Translations under genes and position numbers: made by a program
Notes under the pieces: generated by a model
What the model was told of the DNA's origin: nothing
What the model saw: the letters and a program-made list of their open reading frames with translations, nothing else
The model's database searches: none
Shown here: positions 16,596-25,671 of the stretch, piece after piece
Numbering within the stretch: the first letter of the stretch is position 1
How the letters are laid out: every line of letters begins with the position of its first letter
NCBI RefSeq assembly: GCF_004217215.1
Contig: NZ_SHKP01000005.1
Span: 749,501-813,500 of the forward strand
DNA from: Rivibacter subsaxonicus
Lineage (GTDB): Bacteria > Pseudomonadota > Gammaproteobacteria > Burkholderiales > Burkholderiaceae_C
Reading direction: 5' to 3'
DNA: 64,000 nt

Positions 16596-19169
16596 TCAGG
16601 CCTGCGCCGCCACCCGCCTGGCCAGGTGCGCCAGCGCCTCCTCGACCTGGTCGACCAGGATCAGGCACAGGTCGCCGGACTGCAGCCGCTCGAGCGCGGC
16701 GTCGATGGCGACGAACTCGCCGCGGATCTCGTCGATGCGCTGCGTGCGCGCGGCACCCTTGAGGCCGTCGCGCAGCAGCGCCATCACCTCGCCGTCGGCG
16801 CGGCCGCGCTGGGCCGCGTCCTGGTAGAGGATGACGTCGTCGAAGGCGGCGCCGAGGATCACCGTCTGGTCGCGGATGTCCTCGTCGCGGCGATCGCCGG
16901 CGCCGCTGATCACGACCGAGCGGCGCCGCGCCGGCATCGCCTCGACCGCCTGCACCAGGGCGCGCATCGCGTCGGGGTTGTGGCCGTAGTCGGCGATCAG
17001 CGTGGCGCCGCGGTAGTCCATCACGTTGAAGCGGCCGGGCGCGTTGTCGGCGTCGTTGACGAAGCTGGCGAGGCCGCGCCGCACGGCGTCCCAGTCGAGC
17101 CCCACGCTCCAGGCGGCGGCGACTGCGGCCATCGCGTTCTCGACCTGGAAGCCGATCAGCCCGCCGCGCGTCAGCGGGATCTCGGCCAGCGACAGCCGCT
17201 CGCGCCACGATCCCTCGGCGGCGACGATCGCGTCGCCCTCGACATAGACCACCCGCTTGCCCTGCGCGCGGTGGGTCGCCATCACCGGGTGCTGGCGATC
17301 GGTGGCGAAGAAGCACACATGGCCGGGGCAGGTGGTGGCCATCGAGGCGACGATCGGGTCGGCCGCGTTGAGCACCGCGTAGCCGCTGGTCGCGACGTTC
17401 TGCACGATCACGCGCTTGAGCACCGCGAGGTCCTCGACCGTGGTGATGTAGTTCAGGCCCAGGTGGTCGCCGTCGCCGAGGTTGGTGACGACCGCGGCCG
17501 AGCAGCGGTCGAAGCCCAGGCCCTCGCGCAGGATGCCGCCGCGCGCGGTCTCGAAGACCGCGGCGTCCACGTCCGGATGGGCCAGCACGTTGCGCGCGCT
17601 CTTGGGGCCGCTGCAGTCGCCGCTGTCGATCTGGCGGCCCTGCACGTAGACGCCGTCGGTGTTGGTCATGCCCACGCGCAGCCCGCTGCTGGCCAGCAGG
17701 TGCGCGATCAGGCGGGTGACGGTGGTCTTGCCGTTGGTGCCGGTCACCGCCACGGTCGGGATGCGGCCGTCGTCGCCGGGGCCGTAAAGATGGCCGATGA
17801 TCGCCTCGCCGACGTTGCGACCCTTGCCGTAGGACGGCGACAGGTGCATGCGCAGCCCGGGCGCGGCATTCACTTCCACCACGCCGCCATGCTGTTCCTC
17901 GAGCGGGCGCAGCACGCTCTCGCAGACCACGTCGACGCCGCAGATGTGCAGGCCGACCATCTGCGCCGCCGCCACGGCGCGCGCCGCGACCTCGGGATGC
18001 ACGTCGTCGGTGACGTCCGTGGCGGTGCCGCCGGTGCTGAGGTTGGCGTTGTTGCGCAGCACGACGCGCTGGCCCTTGTCGGGCACCGACTCGGGCTTCA
18101 AGCCCTGCACGTCGAGGCGCGCGATCGCGATGTCATCGAAGCGGATCTTGGTCAGCGAGGTCGCGTGGCCCTCTCCGCGGCGCGGGTCGGCGTTGACCTT
18201 GTCGACCAGCTGGCGCACCGTCAGCTCGCCGTCGCCGATCACGTGCGGCGGGTCGCGCCGCGCGGCCGCGACCAGCTTCTTGCCGACCACCAGCAGGCGG
18301 AAGTCGGCACCGGGCAGGTACTTCTCGACCATCACGGTGCCGATCTCGTCGGCCGCCTTGAAGGCGATGTCGAGGTGCTCGCGGCTGACGACGTTGACGG
18401 TGACGCCCTTGCCCTGGTTGCCGTCCTGCGGCTTGACCACCACCGGCAGTCCGATCTCGAGCGCGGCGGCCCAGGCGTCGTCGGGGTCGCTGACCGGCCG
18501 GCCGATCGGCACCGGCACGCCGGCGGCCTGCAGCAGGATCTTGGTCAGGTCCTTGTCCTGCGCGATCGACTCGGCGACCGCGCTGGTGGTGTCGACCTCG
18601 GCGGCCTGGATGCGGCGCTGCTTGGCGCCCCAGCCGAACTGCACCAGGCTGCCCTCGGTCAGGCGGCGGTAGGGAATGCCGCGCACGACCGCGGCATCGA
18701 CGATCGATCCGGTGGACGGGCCCAGGCGCACGTCCTCGTCGGTCTCGCGCAGTCGGGCGATGGCGGCGGGCGCGTCGAAGCTGCCACCCTCGACCGCGGC
18801 CTTGATGAGTTCCTGCGCCAGCTGCAGCGCCATGCGGCCGGCCGCTTCCTCGCTGTACTCGACCACCACCTGGTAGACGCCGCGCTCGACGGTGGCGGTG
18901 GTGCGGCTGAAGGTCACCGGGCAACCGGCCTGGGCCTGCAGCGCGAGCGAGGCGACCTCGAGCAGGTGGGCCAGCGTCAGCGTCGACGGCGCCACGCTGC
19001 CTGGCCACGATTCGCCGATCGCCGGGAACAGCGCCCGCACGCGGGCCTCGAGCTCGGGGCGCTCGCCGACCGCTCGTTCGTCGGGACCGCAGTGGACGAT
19101 GGCCTCGATCGCCGTGTGCCGGCTCCACAGGTTGGGGCCGCGCAGCGCGCGGATGCGGGAGACTTCCAT
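16596..19169 (-). CDS. cphA: Cyanophycin synthetase
   Basis: An 857-residue enzyme that polymerises L-Asp and L-Arg into multi-L-arginyl-poly-L-aspartate, a nitrogen storage polymer. Domain order follows the family: an N-terminal domain (1-160), an ATP-grasp domain (~200-450, with VVVKPQDGNQGKGVTV at ~243-258) that adds Asp, and a Mur-ligase-like domain (~470-857) with an intact P-loop VAVTGTNGKTTVTRLI (Lys481) that adds Arg. ATG at 19169 (MEVSRIRALRGPNLWSRHTA) matches family starts. It lies 178 bases downstream of cphA', with a GC hairpin between, and five bases upstream of a small secreted-protein gene. Both active sites look complete, so this is the fully competent copy. Confidence 0.95.
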   Translation of the reverse strand: MEVSRIRALRGPNLWSRHTAIEAIVHCGPDERAVGERPELEARVRALFPAIGESWPGSVAPSTLTLAHLLEVASLALQAQAGCPVTFSRTTATVERGVYQVVVEYSEEAAGRMALQLAQELIKAAVEGGSFDAPAAIARLRETDEDVRLGPSTGSIVDAAVVRGIPYRRLTEGSLVQFGWGAKQRRIQAAEVDTTSAVAESIAQDKDLTKILLQAAGVPVPIGRPVSDPDDAWAAALEIGLPVVVKPQDGNQGKGVTVNVVSREHLDIAFKAADEIGTVMVEKYLPGADFRLLVVGKKLVAAARRDPPHVIGDGELTVRQLVDKVNADPRRGEGHATSLTKIRFDDIAIARLDVQGLKPESVPDKGQRVVLRNNANLSTGGTATDVTDDVHPEVAARAVAAAQMVGLHICGVDVVCESVLRPLEEQHGGVVEVNAAPGLRMHLSPSYGKGRNVGEAIIGHLYGPGDDGRIPTVAVTGTNGKTTVTRLIAHLLASSGLRVGMTNTDGVYVQGRQIDSGDCSGPKSARNVLAHPDVDAAVFETARGGILREGLGFDRCSAAVVTNLGDGDHLGLNYITTVEDLAVLKRVIVQNVATSGYAVLNAADPIVASMATTCPGHVCFFATDRQHPVMATHRAQGKRVVYVEGDAIVAAEGSWRERLSLAEIPLTRGGLIGFQVENAMAAVAAAWSVGLDWDAVRRGLASFVNDADNAPGRFNVMDYRGATLIADYGHNPDAMRALVQAVEAMPARRRSVVISGAGDRRDEDIRDQTVILGAAFDDVILYQDAAQRGRADGEVMALLRDGLKGAARTQRIDEIRGEFVAIDAALERLQSGDLCLILVDQVEEALAHLARRVAAQA

Positions 19170-19285
19170 CAGGCGGTCTTTCTGTCCGAGTGTCTTGAAT
19201 TGGATGTTCGTTGGACATCGTCGCAATGGCCGAGCCACTGGTGCGAATCCTGCCGAAAACGGCCGAAGCCTAGGCACGGCGCGGA

Positions 19286-19304
19286 GCCGGGTTCGCTACC
19301 CGGC
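19286..19304. other. Perfect hairpin between the two cyanophycin synthetase genes
   Basis: GCCGGGT–TCGCT–ACCCGGC forms a 7-bp stem with a 5-base loop in the 178-base gap between cphA' and cphA. No T-run follows it on the minus strand, so it is not a standard terminator. It could be an RNA-stability or attenuation element that sets the ratio of the two products; this is inference. Confidence 0.4.
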
Positions 19305-19347
19305 GAGCACTGCAACGACGGATGCGGTCGTTTCTCGGCGGGATTCA

Positions 19348-21579
19348 TCAACGAACTTCCGATTCGAGACGCTCCAGCGGGGCACGCAACTCGGCGGGGC
19401 GGGCCGGCAGCAACGCCGGCTCGAAGGTCTGGATCCCGGCCGTGATCAGGTCGGCGGTGATGCCCATGGCCCAAGCTGCGGCCACCGCGGCAAGCAGGGC
19501 CTCGGCGGCCGGCGCGCTCGGCGGCTCGGTGTGGGCGGCGAAGGGGTTCAGGCGCGGCAGCAGGGTCTCGCTCGAACCCTCGGCCAGCACGCAGCGGTGA
19601 TCGCGCAGGAAGACCGCGCGGCCACCGGCGGCGAGCTGTTCGGCGAGCGCCGGCAAGCGCTCGTCCAGGGCATAGAGAATCACGCTGCCGTCGCACAGAT
19701 CGGCCAGGTCGGCGATCCGCTCGTCGGCCGCGTTGAGCACCGCGACGCCGTCGGACAGCACCACGTCGACCTGCGTGCGCAGCACCTTGACCAGCTGGTC
19801 CGATTCGCGCACGTCGTAGTGCTCGAGTGTCTCGGCACCGTCGAGGTCGGTCACGATGCCGACCGTGCAGCGGTCGTAGGCCAGGCCGTCGCGCAGGATC
19901 GCGGCGGCGTCGTTCTCGAACACCGCGGCCTCGACCGAGCGGTTGATCAGTAGCCGGCGCCCGGCTTCCCAGCGCGTGCAGTCGCTGGCTTCGACCTGGC
20001 GCCGGTCGAGGAACAGCCCGTCGCGGCAGGCCAGGCCCACGTGACGGCCGCTGAGGTGCATGACCCAGGCCACCAGGCGCGCGATCTGCGCGGTCTGGCG
20101 GGTACCGGCGACGCCGACGATGGGGATCCGGCCACTGTCGTCCGGGTCGGGGAAGAGGTGATCGACGATCGCGCGGCCGACCGGCTGCGGCGCGCCCTCG
20201 GCCGGGCGCAGGTGCATCAGCAGGCCGGGACCGGCGTTGACCTCGACCACCGCGCCGCCCTGGACGGAAAGCGGCTTGGAGATGTCCTCGGCCACCACGT
20301 CGACGCCGGCGACGTCCAGGCCCACGGTGCGCGCGGCCAGCGAGACCTGGTGCGCCACTTCGGGGTGCACGGCATCCGTGCAATCGATCGCGACGTTGCC
20401 GTTGCGCTGGATCAGCACGCGCTTGCCGGCGGCCGGCACGCTGTCGGGCGTCAGGCCCTGGCGCTGCAGGTCGAGCAGGATCACGCCGTCCTCGCGCGGG
20501 TCGAGCCGGTTCAGCGGGTGGTCTTCGGTCAGGCCGCGGCGCGGGTCGCTGTTGATCTGCGCATCGACCAGCTCGGCCACGTTGCCGCGGCCGTCGGCCG
20601 TGACCCAGGCCGTCTCGCCGCGCGCGGCCGCGACCACCTTGCCGCCGACGACCAGCATGCGGTGCTCGTCGCCGCGCACGTGGCGCTCGACGATCACCTC
20701 GCTGCCGTGGCGGTCGGCGACCGCCCAGGCGGCCTCGATCTCGGCCTGGGTGCTGAGGTCGAGCGTGACGCCGCGGCCGTGGTTGCCGTCGGTCGGCTTG
20801 ACCACCACCGGCAGGCCGATGTCCTGCGCCGCTTCCCAGGCCTCGGCCGGGCTGGCGACGACGGTGCCTTCGGGCACCGGCACGCCGACGGCCTTCAGCA
20901 GGCTCTTGGTCAGGTCCTTCTCGCTGGCGATGCCCTCGGCGATCGCGCTGGTCAGGTCGGTCTCGGCGGTCCAGATGCGGCGCTGGCGCTTGCCATGACC
21001 GAGCTGCACCAGGTTGCCGTCGTTGAGGCGGATGTGCGGGATGCGGCGCTCGGTGGCGGCGGCGACGATCGCCGCGGTACTCGGCCCGAGGTAGCAGTCG
21101 TCGAGCTTCTCGCGCACCGCGGCCACCGCGGCCTGCACGTCGAAGGGCTCGTTGTTGATCGCGCACATCAGCAGCCGGTGGCCCTGGGCCAGCGCGGTGC
21201 GGGCGACCTGCTCGTCGCGGGCGCGGAACACCATGCGATAGACGCCGCGCCGGCTGGTGCTGCGGGTCTGGCCGAAGCCGGTCGGCATGCCGGCCAGGTT
21301 GAGCAACTCGATCACCACATGCTCGAGCACATGGCCGCACCAGGTGCCTTCTTCGAGCCGCTGCAGGAAGCCGCCGCGCTCGCCGACGCCGCAGTGGTGC
21401 TCCATCAGCGCCGGCAGCCAGGCGCACAGGCGCTGGTTGGCCCCGGGCAGGGTGTTCGAGGGATGGTCCTCGAGTTCGCCGAGGTCGAGCCAGGTCTCGA
21501 GCACGGCACGGTAGGTCCAGACGTTGGGGCCGCGCAGGTAGTTGATGCGCAGCAGCTGGATGTCGTCCTTCTTGTTCAT
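19348..21579 (-). CDS. cphA': Cyanophycin synthetase-like protein CphA' with degenerate Mur-ligase P-loop
   Basis: A 743-residue paralogue of the neighbouring CphA and the first gene of the minus-strand operon. The N-terminal domain contains WCGHVLEHVVIELLNLAGMP, and the ATP-grasp part is well kept (VVVKPTDGNHGRGVTL at ~258-273, VVEVNAGPGLLMHL). In the Mur-ligase-like domain the P-loop reads VAGTRQTAQIARL: the GKTT of CphA is replaced by QTAQ (residues 495-498), and the Walker lysine (K481 in CphA) is Thr496. ATP binding there is therefore unlikely. The protein is also ~110 residues shorter at the C-terminus. It probably uses only one active site, or acts as a partner or regulator of CphA. 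ATG at 21579 opens MNKKDDIQLLRINYLRGPNV. It diverges from the ABC exporter gene across 194 bases. Confidence 0.92.
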   Translation of the reverse strand: MNKKDDIQLLRINYLRGPNVWTYRAVLETWLDLGELEDHPSNTLPGANQRLCAWLPALMEHHCGVGERGGFLQRLEEGTWCGHVLEHVVIELLNLAGMPTGFGQTRSTSRRGVYRMVFRARDEQVARTALAQGHRLLMCAINNEPFDVQAAVAAVREKLDDCYLGPSTAAIVAAATERRIPHIRLNDGNLVQLGHGKRQRRIWTAETDLTSAIAEGIASEKDLTKSLLKAVGVPVPEGTVVASPAEAWEAAQDIGLPVVVKPTDGNHGRGVTLDLSTQAEIEAAWAVADRHGSEVIVERHVRGDEHRMLVVGGKVVAAARGETAWVTADGRGNVAELVDAQINSDPRRGLTEDHPLNRLDPREDGVILLDLQRQGLTPDSVPAAGKRVLIQRNGNVAIDCTDAVHPEVAHQVSLAARTVGLDVAGVDVVAEDISKPLSVQGGAVVEVNAGPGLLMHLRPAEGAPQPVGRAIVDHLFPDPDDSGRIPIVGVAGTRQTAQIARLVAWVMHLSGRHVGLACRDGLFLDRRQVEASDCTRWEAGRRLLINRSVEAAVFENDAAAILRDGLAYDRCTVGIVTDLDGAETLEHYDVRESDQLVKVLRTQVDVVLSDGVAVLNAADERIADLADLCDGSVILYALDERLPALAEQLAAGGRAVFLRDHRCVLAEGSSETLLPRLNPFAAHTEPPSAPAAEALLAAVAAAWAMGITADLITAGIQTFEPALLPARPAELRAPLERLESEVR

Positions 21580-21773
21580 CGTCAGCGCTTCATTGGGTCC
21601 GGGACGGCCGGCGGAGGATTGGAATTGTGCGCCCGCCGGGCGCGGCCGAGGCCCCGCCGCCGGTGCCGGAGCAGGCCCTAGGTTTTGCCGCGCCGGGGGC
21701 ATCGGCGAGAATCGCCGCGCTGCCGTGGCGCCCGCAAACGCGTGCCGGCGCCTCCTGCCGCTTCATCTCCCCC

Positions 21774-24092
21774 ATGCCGAACCATCCCCCCGAGCTCTTG
21801 TTGGACGGTCCCGCCGATGCCACGAAGGCCGCGCTCTGGACCGATCTGCAAGCCAGGCTTGCACCGCAAGAGAACGTGCTGGCCACGCTGCCGGTTGACC
21901 TCGACGCGCGCTTGCATTTCGGCGGCGGCCTGCTGGCGCTGACCGAGCGCCGCCTGCTGGTGCGCGAACCCGGCGCCGCCGACTGGTGCGAATGGCCGCT
22001 CGGCGCCGGGCTGCAGCTGCGCCATGGCGACCACGGCGGCGTCGGCAGCCTCGAACTGCTCGATGCCCGCGCGCGGCTGGCGCAATGGCGCTTCACGCTG
22101 GGAGCCAACACCCAGGCGCTGAAGCTGCTGGAGGCCTTCGAGCGGCGCCAGGCGGTGCTGGCGGGCGAGAGCCAGATCGACGACGAGGCCGAGGCCGACG
22201 ACGACGCGCTCGGCCCGCGCGAGCAGCAGGGCGCGCCGTCGACCTGGGTGCTGCTGCGCCTGTGGCGCTTTGCCAGGCCCTACCAGACGCAACTGATCAT
22301 CGGCTTCCTGCTGACGCTGGCCTCGACCGCGGCCACGCTGGTGCCGCCGTACCTGACGATCCCGCTGATGGACAAGGTGCTGATCCCGTTCCAGAACGGG
22401 CAGCAGATCGAGCCGCGCTTCGTGATGCTGCTGCTGGCCGGCCTGCTCGGCTCGGCGCTGCTGGCCTGGAGCCTGGGCTGGGCCCGCACCTGGCTGCTGG
22501 CGCTGGTCTCCGAGCGCATCGCGGCCGACCTGCGCACCACCGCCTTCGAGCACTTGCTGCAGCTGAGCCTCGACTACTTCGGCGCCAAGCGCACCGGCGA
22601 CCTGATGGCGCGCATCGGCTCCGAGACCGACCGCATCTCGGTGTTCCTGTCGCTGCATGCGCTCGACTTCGCGACCGACGTGCTGATGATCGGCATGACC
22701 TCGGTGATCCTGTTCTCGATCAACCCCTGGCTGGCGCTGGTCACGCTGATCCCCCTGCCCTTCATCGCCTGGATGATCCACCTGGTGCGCGACCGGCTGC
22801 GCACCGGCTTCGAGAAGATCGACCGGGTCTGGGGCGACGTCACCAATGTGCTGGCCGACACCATTCCCGGCATCCGCGTGGTCAAGGCCTTCGCGCAGGA
22901 GGGCCGCGAGGCGGCGCGCTTCAAGGAGGCCAACCGGCTCAACCTGGCGGTCAACGACAAGCTCAACAAGACCTGGAGCCTGTTCTCGCCGACCGTCTCG
23001 CTGCTGACCGACATCGGCCTGCTGGTGGTCTGGGCCTTCGGCATCTGGCTGGTCAGCAAGGGCCAGATCACGGTCGGCGTGCTGACCGCCTTCATCGCCT
23101 ACATCGGCCGCTTCTACACGCGCCTGGATTCGATGAGCCGCATCGTCAGCGTCACGCAGAAGGCCGCGGCCGGCGCCAAGCGCATCTTCGACATCCTCGA
23201 CCACGTCAGCAACGTGCCGGAGCCGGTCAACCCGGTGAAGATCCAGAACCTGCAGGGCCGCATCGAGATGCGCGGGCTCGGTTTCCGCTACGGCAATCGC
23301 ACCGTGATCCGCGGCCTCGACCTCGAGATCCGGCCCGGCGAGATGATCGGCCTGGTCGGCCACAGCGGTTCCGGCAAGAGCACGCTGGTCAACCTGATCT
23401 GCCGCTTCTACGACGTCAGCGACGGTGGCATCTACGTCGATGGCACTGACCTGCGCCGCTTCGGCGTCGCCGACTACCGGCGCCACATCGGCCTGGTGCT
23501 GCAGGAGCCCTTCCTCTTCTTTGGCACCGTGGCCGAGAACATCGCCTACGGCAAGCCGGGCGCGAGCCGGGCCGAGATCGTTAGCGCCGCGCGCGCGGCG
23601 CATGCGCACGAGTTCATCCTGCGCCTGCCGCAGGGCTACGACTCGCTGGTCGGCGAGCGCGGCCAGGGCCTCTCGGGTGGCGAGCGGCAGCGCATCTCGA
23701 TCGCGCGTGCGCTGCTGATCGATCCGCGCATCCTGATCCTCGACGAGGCCACCTCGAGCGTCGACACCGAGACCGAGAAGGAAATCCAGAAGGCGCTCGA
23801 CAACCTGGTGCAGGGGCGCACGACGATCGCGATCGCGCACCGCCTGTCCACGCTGCGCAAGGCCGACCGGCTGGTGGTGATGGACCGCGGCCGGGTGGTC
23901 GAGGTCGGCCCGCACGAGGAACTGATCGCACGCAAGGGCGCCTACTGGCGGCTCTACGAGGCGCAGGCGCGCCGCGTCGAAGGCAGCGACCTCGACGCCC
24001 ACGCCGGCGAACCGCTGATCGCGGCCCAGATCGCCACCGTCGCCGCGACCCATGCCTCGGTGCATGCCGAACTGACGCCGGGAGGAGCCTGA
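21774..24092 (+). CDS. Cyanophycin-associated ABC exporter (fused membrane and ATPase domains)
   Basis: A 772-residue half-transporter. Residues 1-~150 form an extra N-terminal domain of unknown role (with LPVDLDARLHFGGGLLALTE) ending in an acidic linker. Residues ~165-470 form a six-helix type I exporter domain (TQLIIGFLLTLASTAATLVP). Residues ~490-735 form the ATPase, with Walker A GHSGSGKST, signature LSGGERQR, Walker B ILILDEATSS and switch His in AIAHRLST. ATG at 21774 is chosen by family start. The stop overlaps the DUF1854 start (TGATG), so translation is coupled. This pair is known to sit beside cyanophycin synthetases in proteobacteria, but its cargo is unknown. It may export a peptide or dipeptide breakdown product; that is inference. 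Confidence 0.9.
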   Translation: MPNHPPELLLDGPADATKAALWTDLQARLAPQENVLATLPVDLDARLHFGGGLLALTERRLLVREPGAADWCEWPLGAGLQLRHGDHGGVGSLELLDARARLAQWRFTLGANTQALKLLEAFERRQAVLAGESQIDDEAEADDDALGPREQQGAPSTWVLLRLWRFARPYQTQLIIGFLLTLASTAATLVPPYLTIPLMDKVLIPFQNGQQIEPRFVMLLLAGLLGSALLAWSLGWARTWLLALVSERIAADLRTTAFEHLLQLSLDYFGAKRTGDLMARIGSETDRISVFLSLHALDFATDVLMIGMTSVILFSINPWLALVTLIPLPFIAWMIHLVRDRLRTGFEKIDRVWGDVTNVLADTIPGIRVVKAFAQEGREAARFKEANRLNLAVNDKLNKTWSLFSPTVSLLTDIGLLVVWAFGIWLVSKGQITVGVLTAFIAYIGRFYTRLDSMSRIVSVTQKAAAGAKRIFDILDHVSNVPEPVNPVKIQNLQGRIEMRGLGFRYGNRTVIRGLDLEIRPGEMIGLVGHSGSGKSTLVNLICRFYDVSDGGIYVDGTDLRRFGVADYRRHIGLVLQEPFLFFGTVAENIAYGKPGASRAEIVSAARAAHAHEFILRLPQGYDSLVGERGQGLSGGERQRISIARALLIDPRILILDEATSSVDTETEKEIQKALDNLVQGRTTIAIAHRLSTLRKADRLVVMDRGRVVEVGPHEELIARKGAYWRLYEAQARRVEGSDLDAHAGEPLIAAQIATVAATHASVHAELTPGGA

Positions 24093-24577
24093 TGGCAGGC
24101 GCGACGAGCAAGAACGATTCCTTTTCCCTGCGCCGCAACGCCTTCGGCCGGCTGGTGCTGCTTGATGCCGCCGGCGTCGAGCACGAGGGCGTGGTCCCGG
24201 TGCGCGCGTTCCCGATCGCCGCGCCCGGCGAGGGCCTGTCGCTGGTCAGCGGCGACGGCCACGAACTGGCCTGGGTCGACCGGCTCGAGGCGCTGGATGC
24301 AAGCGAGCGCGCGCTGATCGACGAGGAGCTGGCGGCGCGCGAGTTCACGCCCGAGATCCGGCGCCTCGTCAGCGTCAGCACCTTCTCGACCCCGAGCACC
24401 TGGCAGGTCGAGACCGACCGCGGCGCCACCAGCTTCGTGCTCAAGGGCGAGGAAGACATCCGCCGCATCGACCGCGGCATGCTGCTGATCGCCGACAGCC
24501 AGGGCATGCAGTTCGTGGTGCGCGACGTGCTGGTGCTGGACCGCCACTCGAAGCGGCTGCTCGAGCGCTTTCTCTGA
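24092..24577 (+). CDS. Cyanophycin-associated DUF1854 protein
   Basis: A 161-residue soluble protein of the DUF1854 family, without signal peptide or membrane helix. Recognisable segments are FSLRRNAFGRLVLLDAAGVE, VPVRAFPIAAPGEGLSLVS, REFTPEIRRLVSVSTFSTPS and the end IRRIDRGMLLIADSQGMQFV. The family is small, mostly beta, and found beside the exporter and CphA genes. It may be a cytoplasmic partner of the transporter. ATG at 24092 overlaps the exporter stop by one base, a tight coupling that supports equal production. No enzymatic motif is visible. Confidence 0.88.
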   Translation: MAGATSKNDSFSLRRNAFGRLVLLDAAGVEHEGVVPVRAFPIAAPGEGLSLVSGDGHELAWVDRLEALDASERALIDEELAAREFTPEIRRLVSVSTFSTPSTWQVETDRGATSFVLKGEEDIRRIDRGMLLIADSQGMQFVVRDVLVLDRHSKRLLERFL

Positions 24578-24602
24578 ACCCTGGCTCTCAACGACCCCCC
24601 CC

Positions 24603-25400
24603 ATGTCGAAACTTTCGCTGGTCCGTGCGCTGCGGCCGCTCGCGCTGTGCGCCGCGCTGCTGGCGCAGGGTGCGGCCCAGGCCGCCAACGGCCTGATCCT
24701 GATCGGGCCGCCGCCCGCCGAGGGCTACAAGCTCTCGCTCGGTGCCGACCTGCTGGTGTTCCCCAAGTTCCCGGGCTCGGATGAAAGCCGCGTCTGGCTG
24801 ATTCCAGGCATCGAGTTCAAGCACCACAGTGGCGCCTTCGTTTCGACCGACAACGGCCTCGGATGGAACTTCGGGCGCGGCAAGGAACTGCAGTACGGCG
24901 TGCGCCTGTGGCCGCTGTTCGGGCGCGACGACGACGCGCTGCCGGGCCTGCCCGGCGTCAAGGACCGCATCGGCGGTGGCCTGTTCGCCAACGTCGCGCC
25001 GCTCGAGTTCCTGGTCCTGCAGAGCAGCCTGATGGCCGGCTCGGGGCGCAACGGCAGCGGCCTGATGGGCGAGCTCGGCGCCACCGTCGGTGCGCCGGTC
25101 GGGCCGGCGATCCTGGCCCTGACGCTCGGTGGCAGCTGGGCCAACGCCGAGTACCGCCAGAGCTATTTCGGCGTCAGCGCGGCCGACGCCGCCAGCAGCG
25201 GGCTGCCGGTGACCACGCTCGGCAGCGGGCTGCAGGACCTCAACCTCGGGCTCTCGCTCGATGCGCCGATCGACGATCGCTGGCGGCTCTCGGGCCAGCT
25301 ACTCGTCGCGCGCCTGATGGGCGATGCCGCGAGCAGCCCCATCACCCAGTCGCGCCAGCAGACCACGCTGGCGATGACGCTCTGGTACCGCTTTCGCTGA
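24603..25400 (+). CDS. MipA/OmpV family outer-membrane protein
   Basis: A 265-residue protein with a Sec signal (cleavage near AAQAANG) and a mature part made of alternating beta strands, ending in the aromatic TLAMTLWYRFR typical for beta-barrel assembly by BamA. Family marks are YKLSLGADLLVFPKFPGSDE and RVWLIPGIEFKHH near the start. OmpV/MipA members act as scaffolds for murein enzymes or as small barrels of unclear cargo. ATG at 24603 is 25 bases after the DUF1854 stop, so it probably belongs to the cyanophycin-linked operon and could provide the outer-membrane step for the exporter. That link is inference. The 271 bases after it hold no gene I can see. Confidence 0.85.
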   Translation: MSKLSLVRALRPLALCAALLAQGAAQAANGLILIGPPPAEGYKLSLGADLLVFPKFPGSDESRVWLIPGIEFKHHSGAFVSTDNGLGWNFGRGKELQYGVRLWPLFGRDDDALPGLPGVKDRIGGGLFANVAPLEFLVLQSSLMAGSGRNGSGLMGELGATVGAPVGPAILALTLGGSWANAEYRQSYFGVSAADAASSGLPVTTLGSGLQDLNLGLSLDAPIDDRWRLSGQLLVARLMGDAASSPITQSRQQTTLAMTLWYRFR

Positions 25401-25671
25401 CGGCTTCGGGCGGCCCGCGCGACCTCGCTAGCGCAAGCGAGCCGAGGCGTGCGAAGCGCCCACCAACTGTGGTGCGGACTGTACGGATCGACACACGAGC
25501 GCGGGGGTCGCGTGCTATGGTTCAACGTGCACAAGAAGATCGCGAGTGCACGTCCGGCCCACCGTATCCAAGAGCATGAGCAGCGTCTCCCTACCGAGCA
25601 CCTGGAGCCTTGAGACCGGTGGCGACCGCGCCAGTGTTGCGCTGGCCGGCGCTCGCTAGCCAGCGCCGCCG

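Noticed and set aside
19286..19304. tRNA T-arm-like hairpin
   Set aside because: The loop TCGCT and 7-bp stem do not fit the T-arm (no conserved A58), and no acceptor or anticodon arms are around it.
16626..19445. 939-codon open frame on the plus strand
   Set aside because: Antisense of cphA, whose motifs are complete on the other strand.
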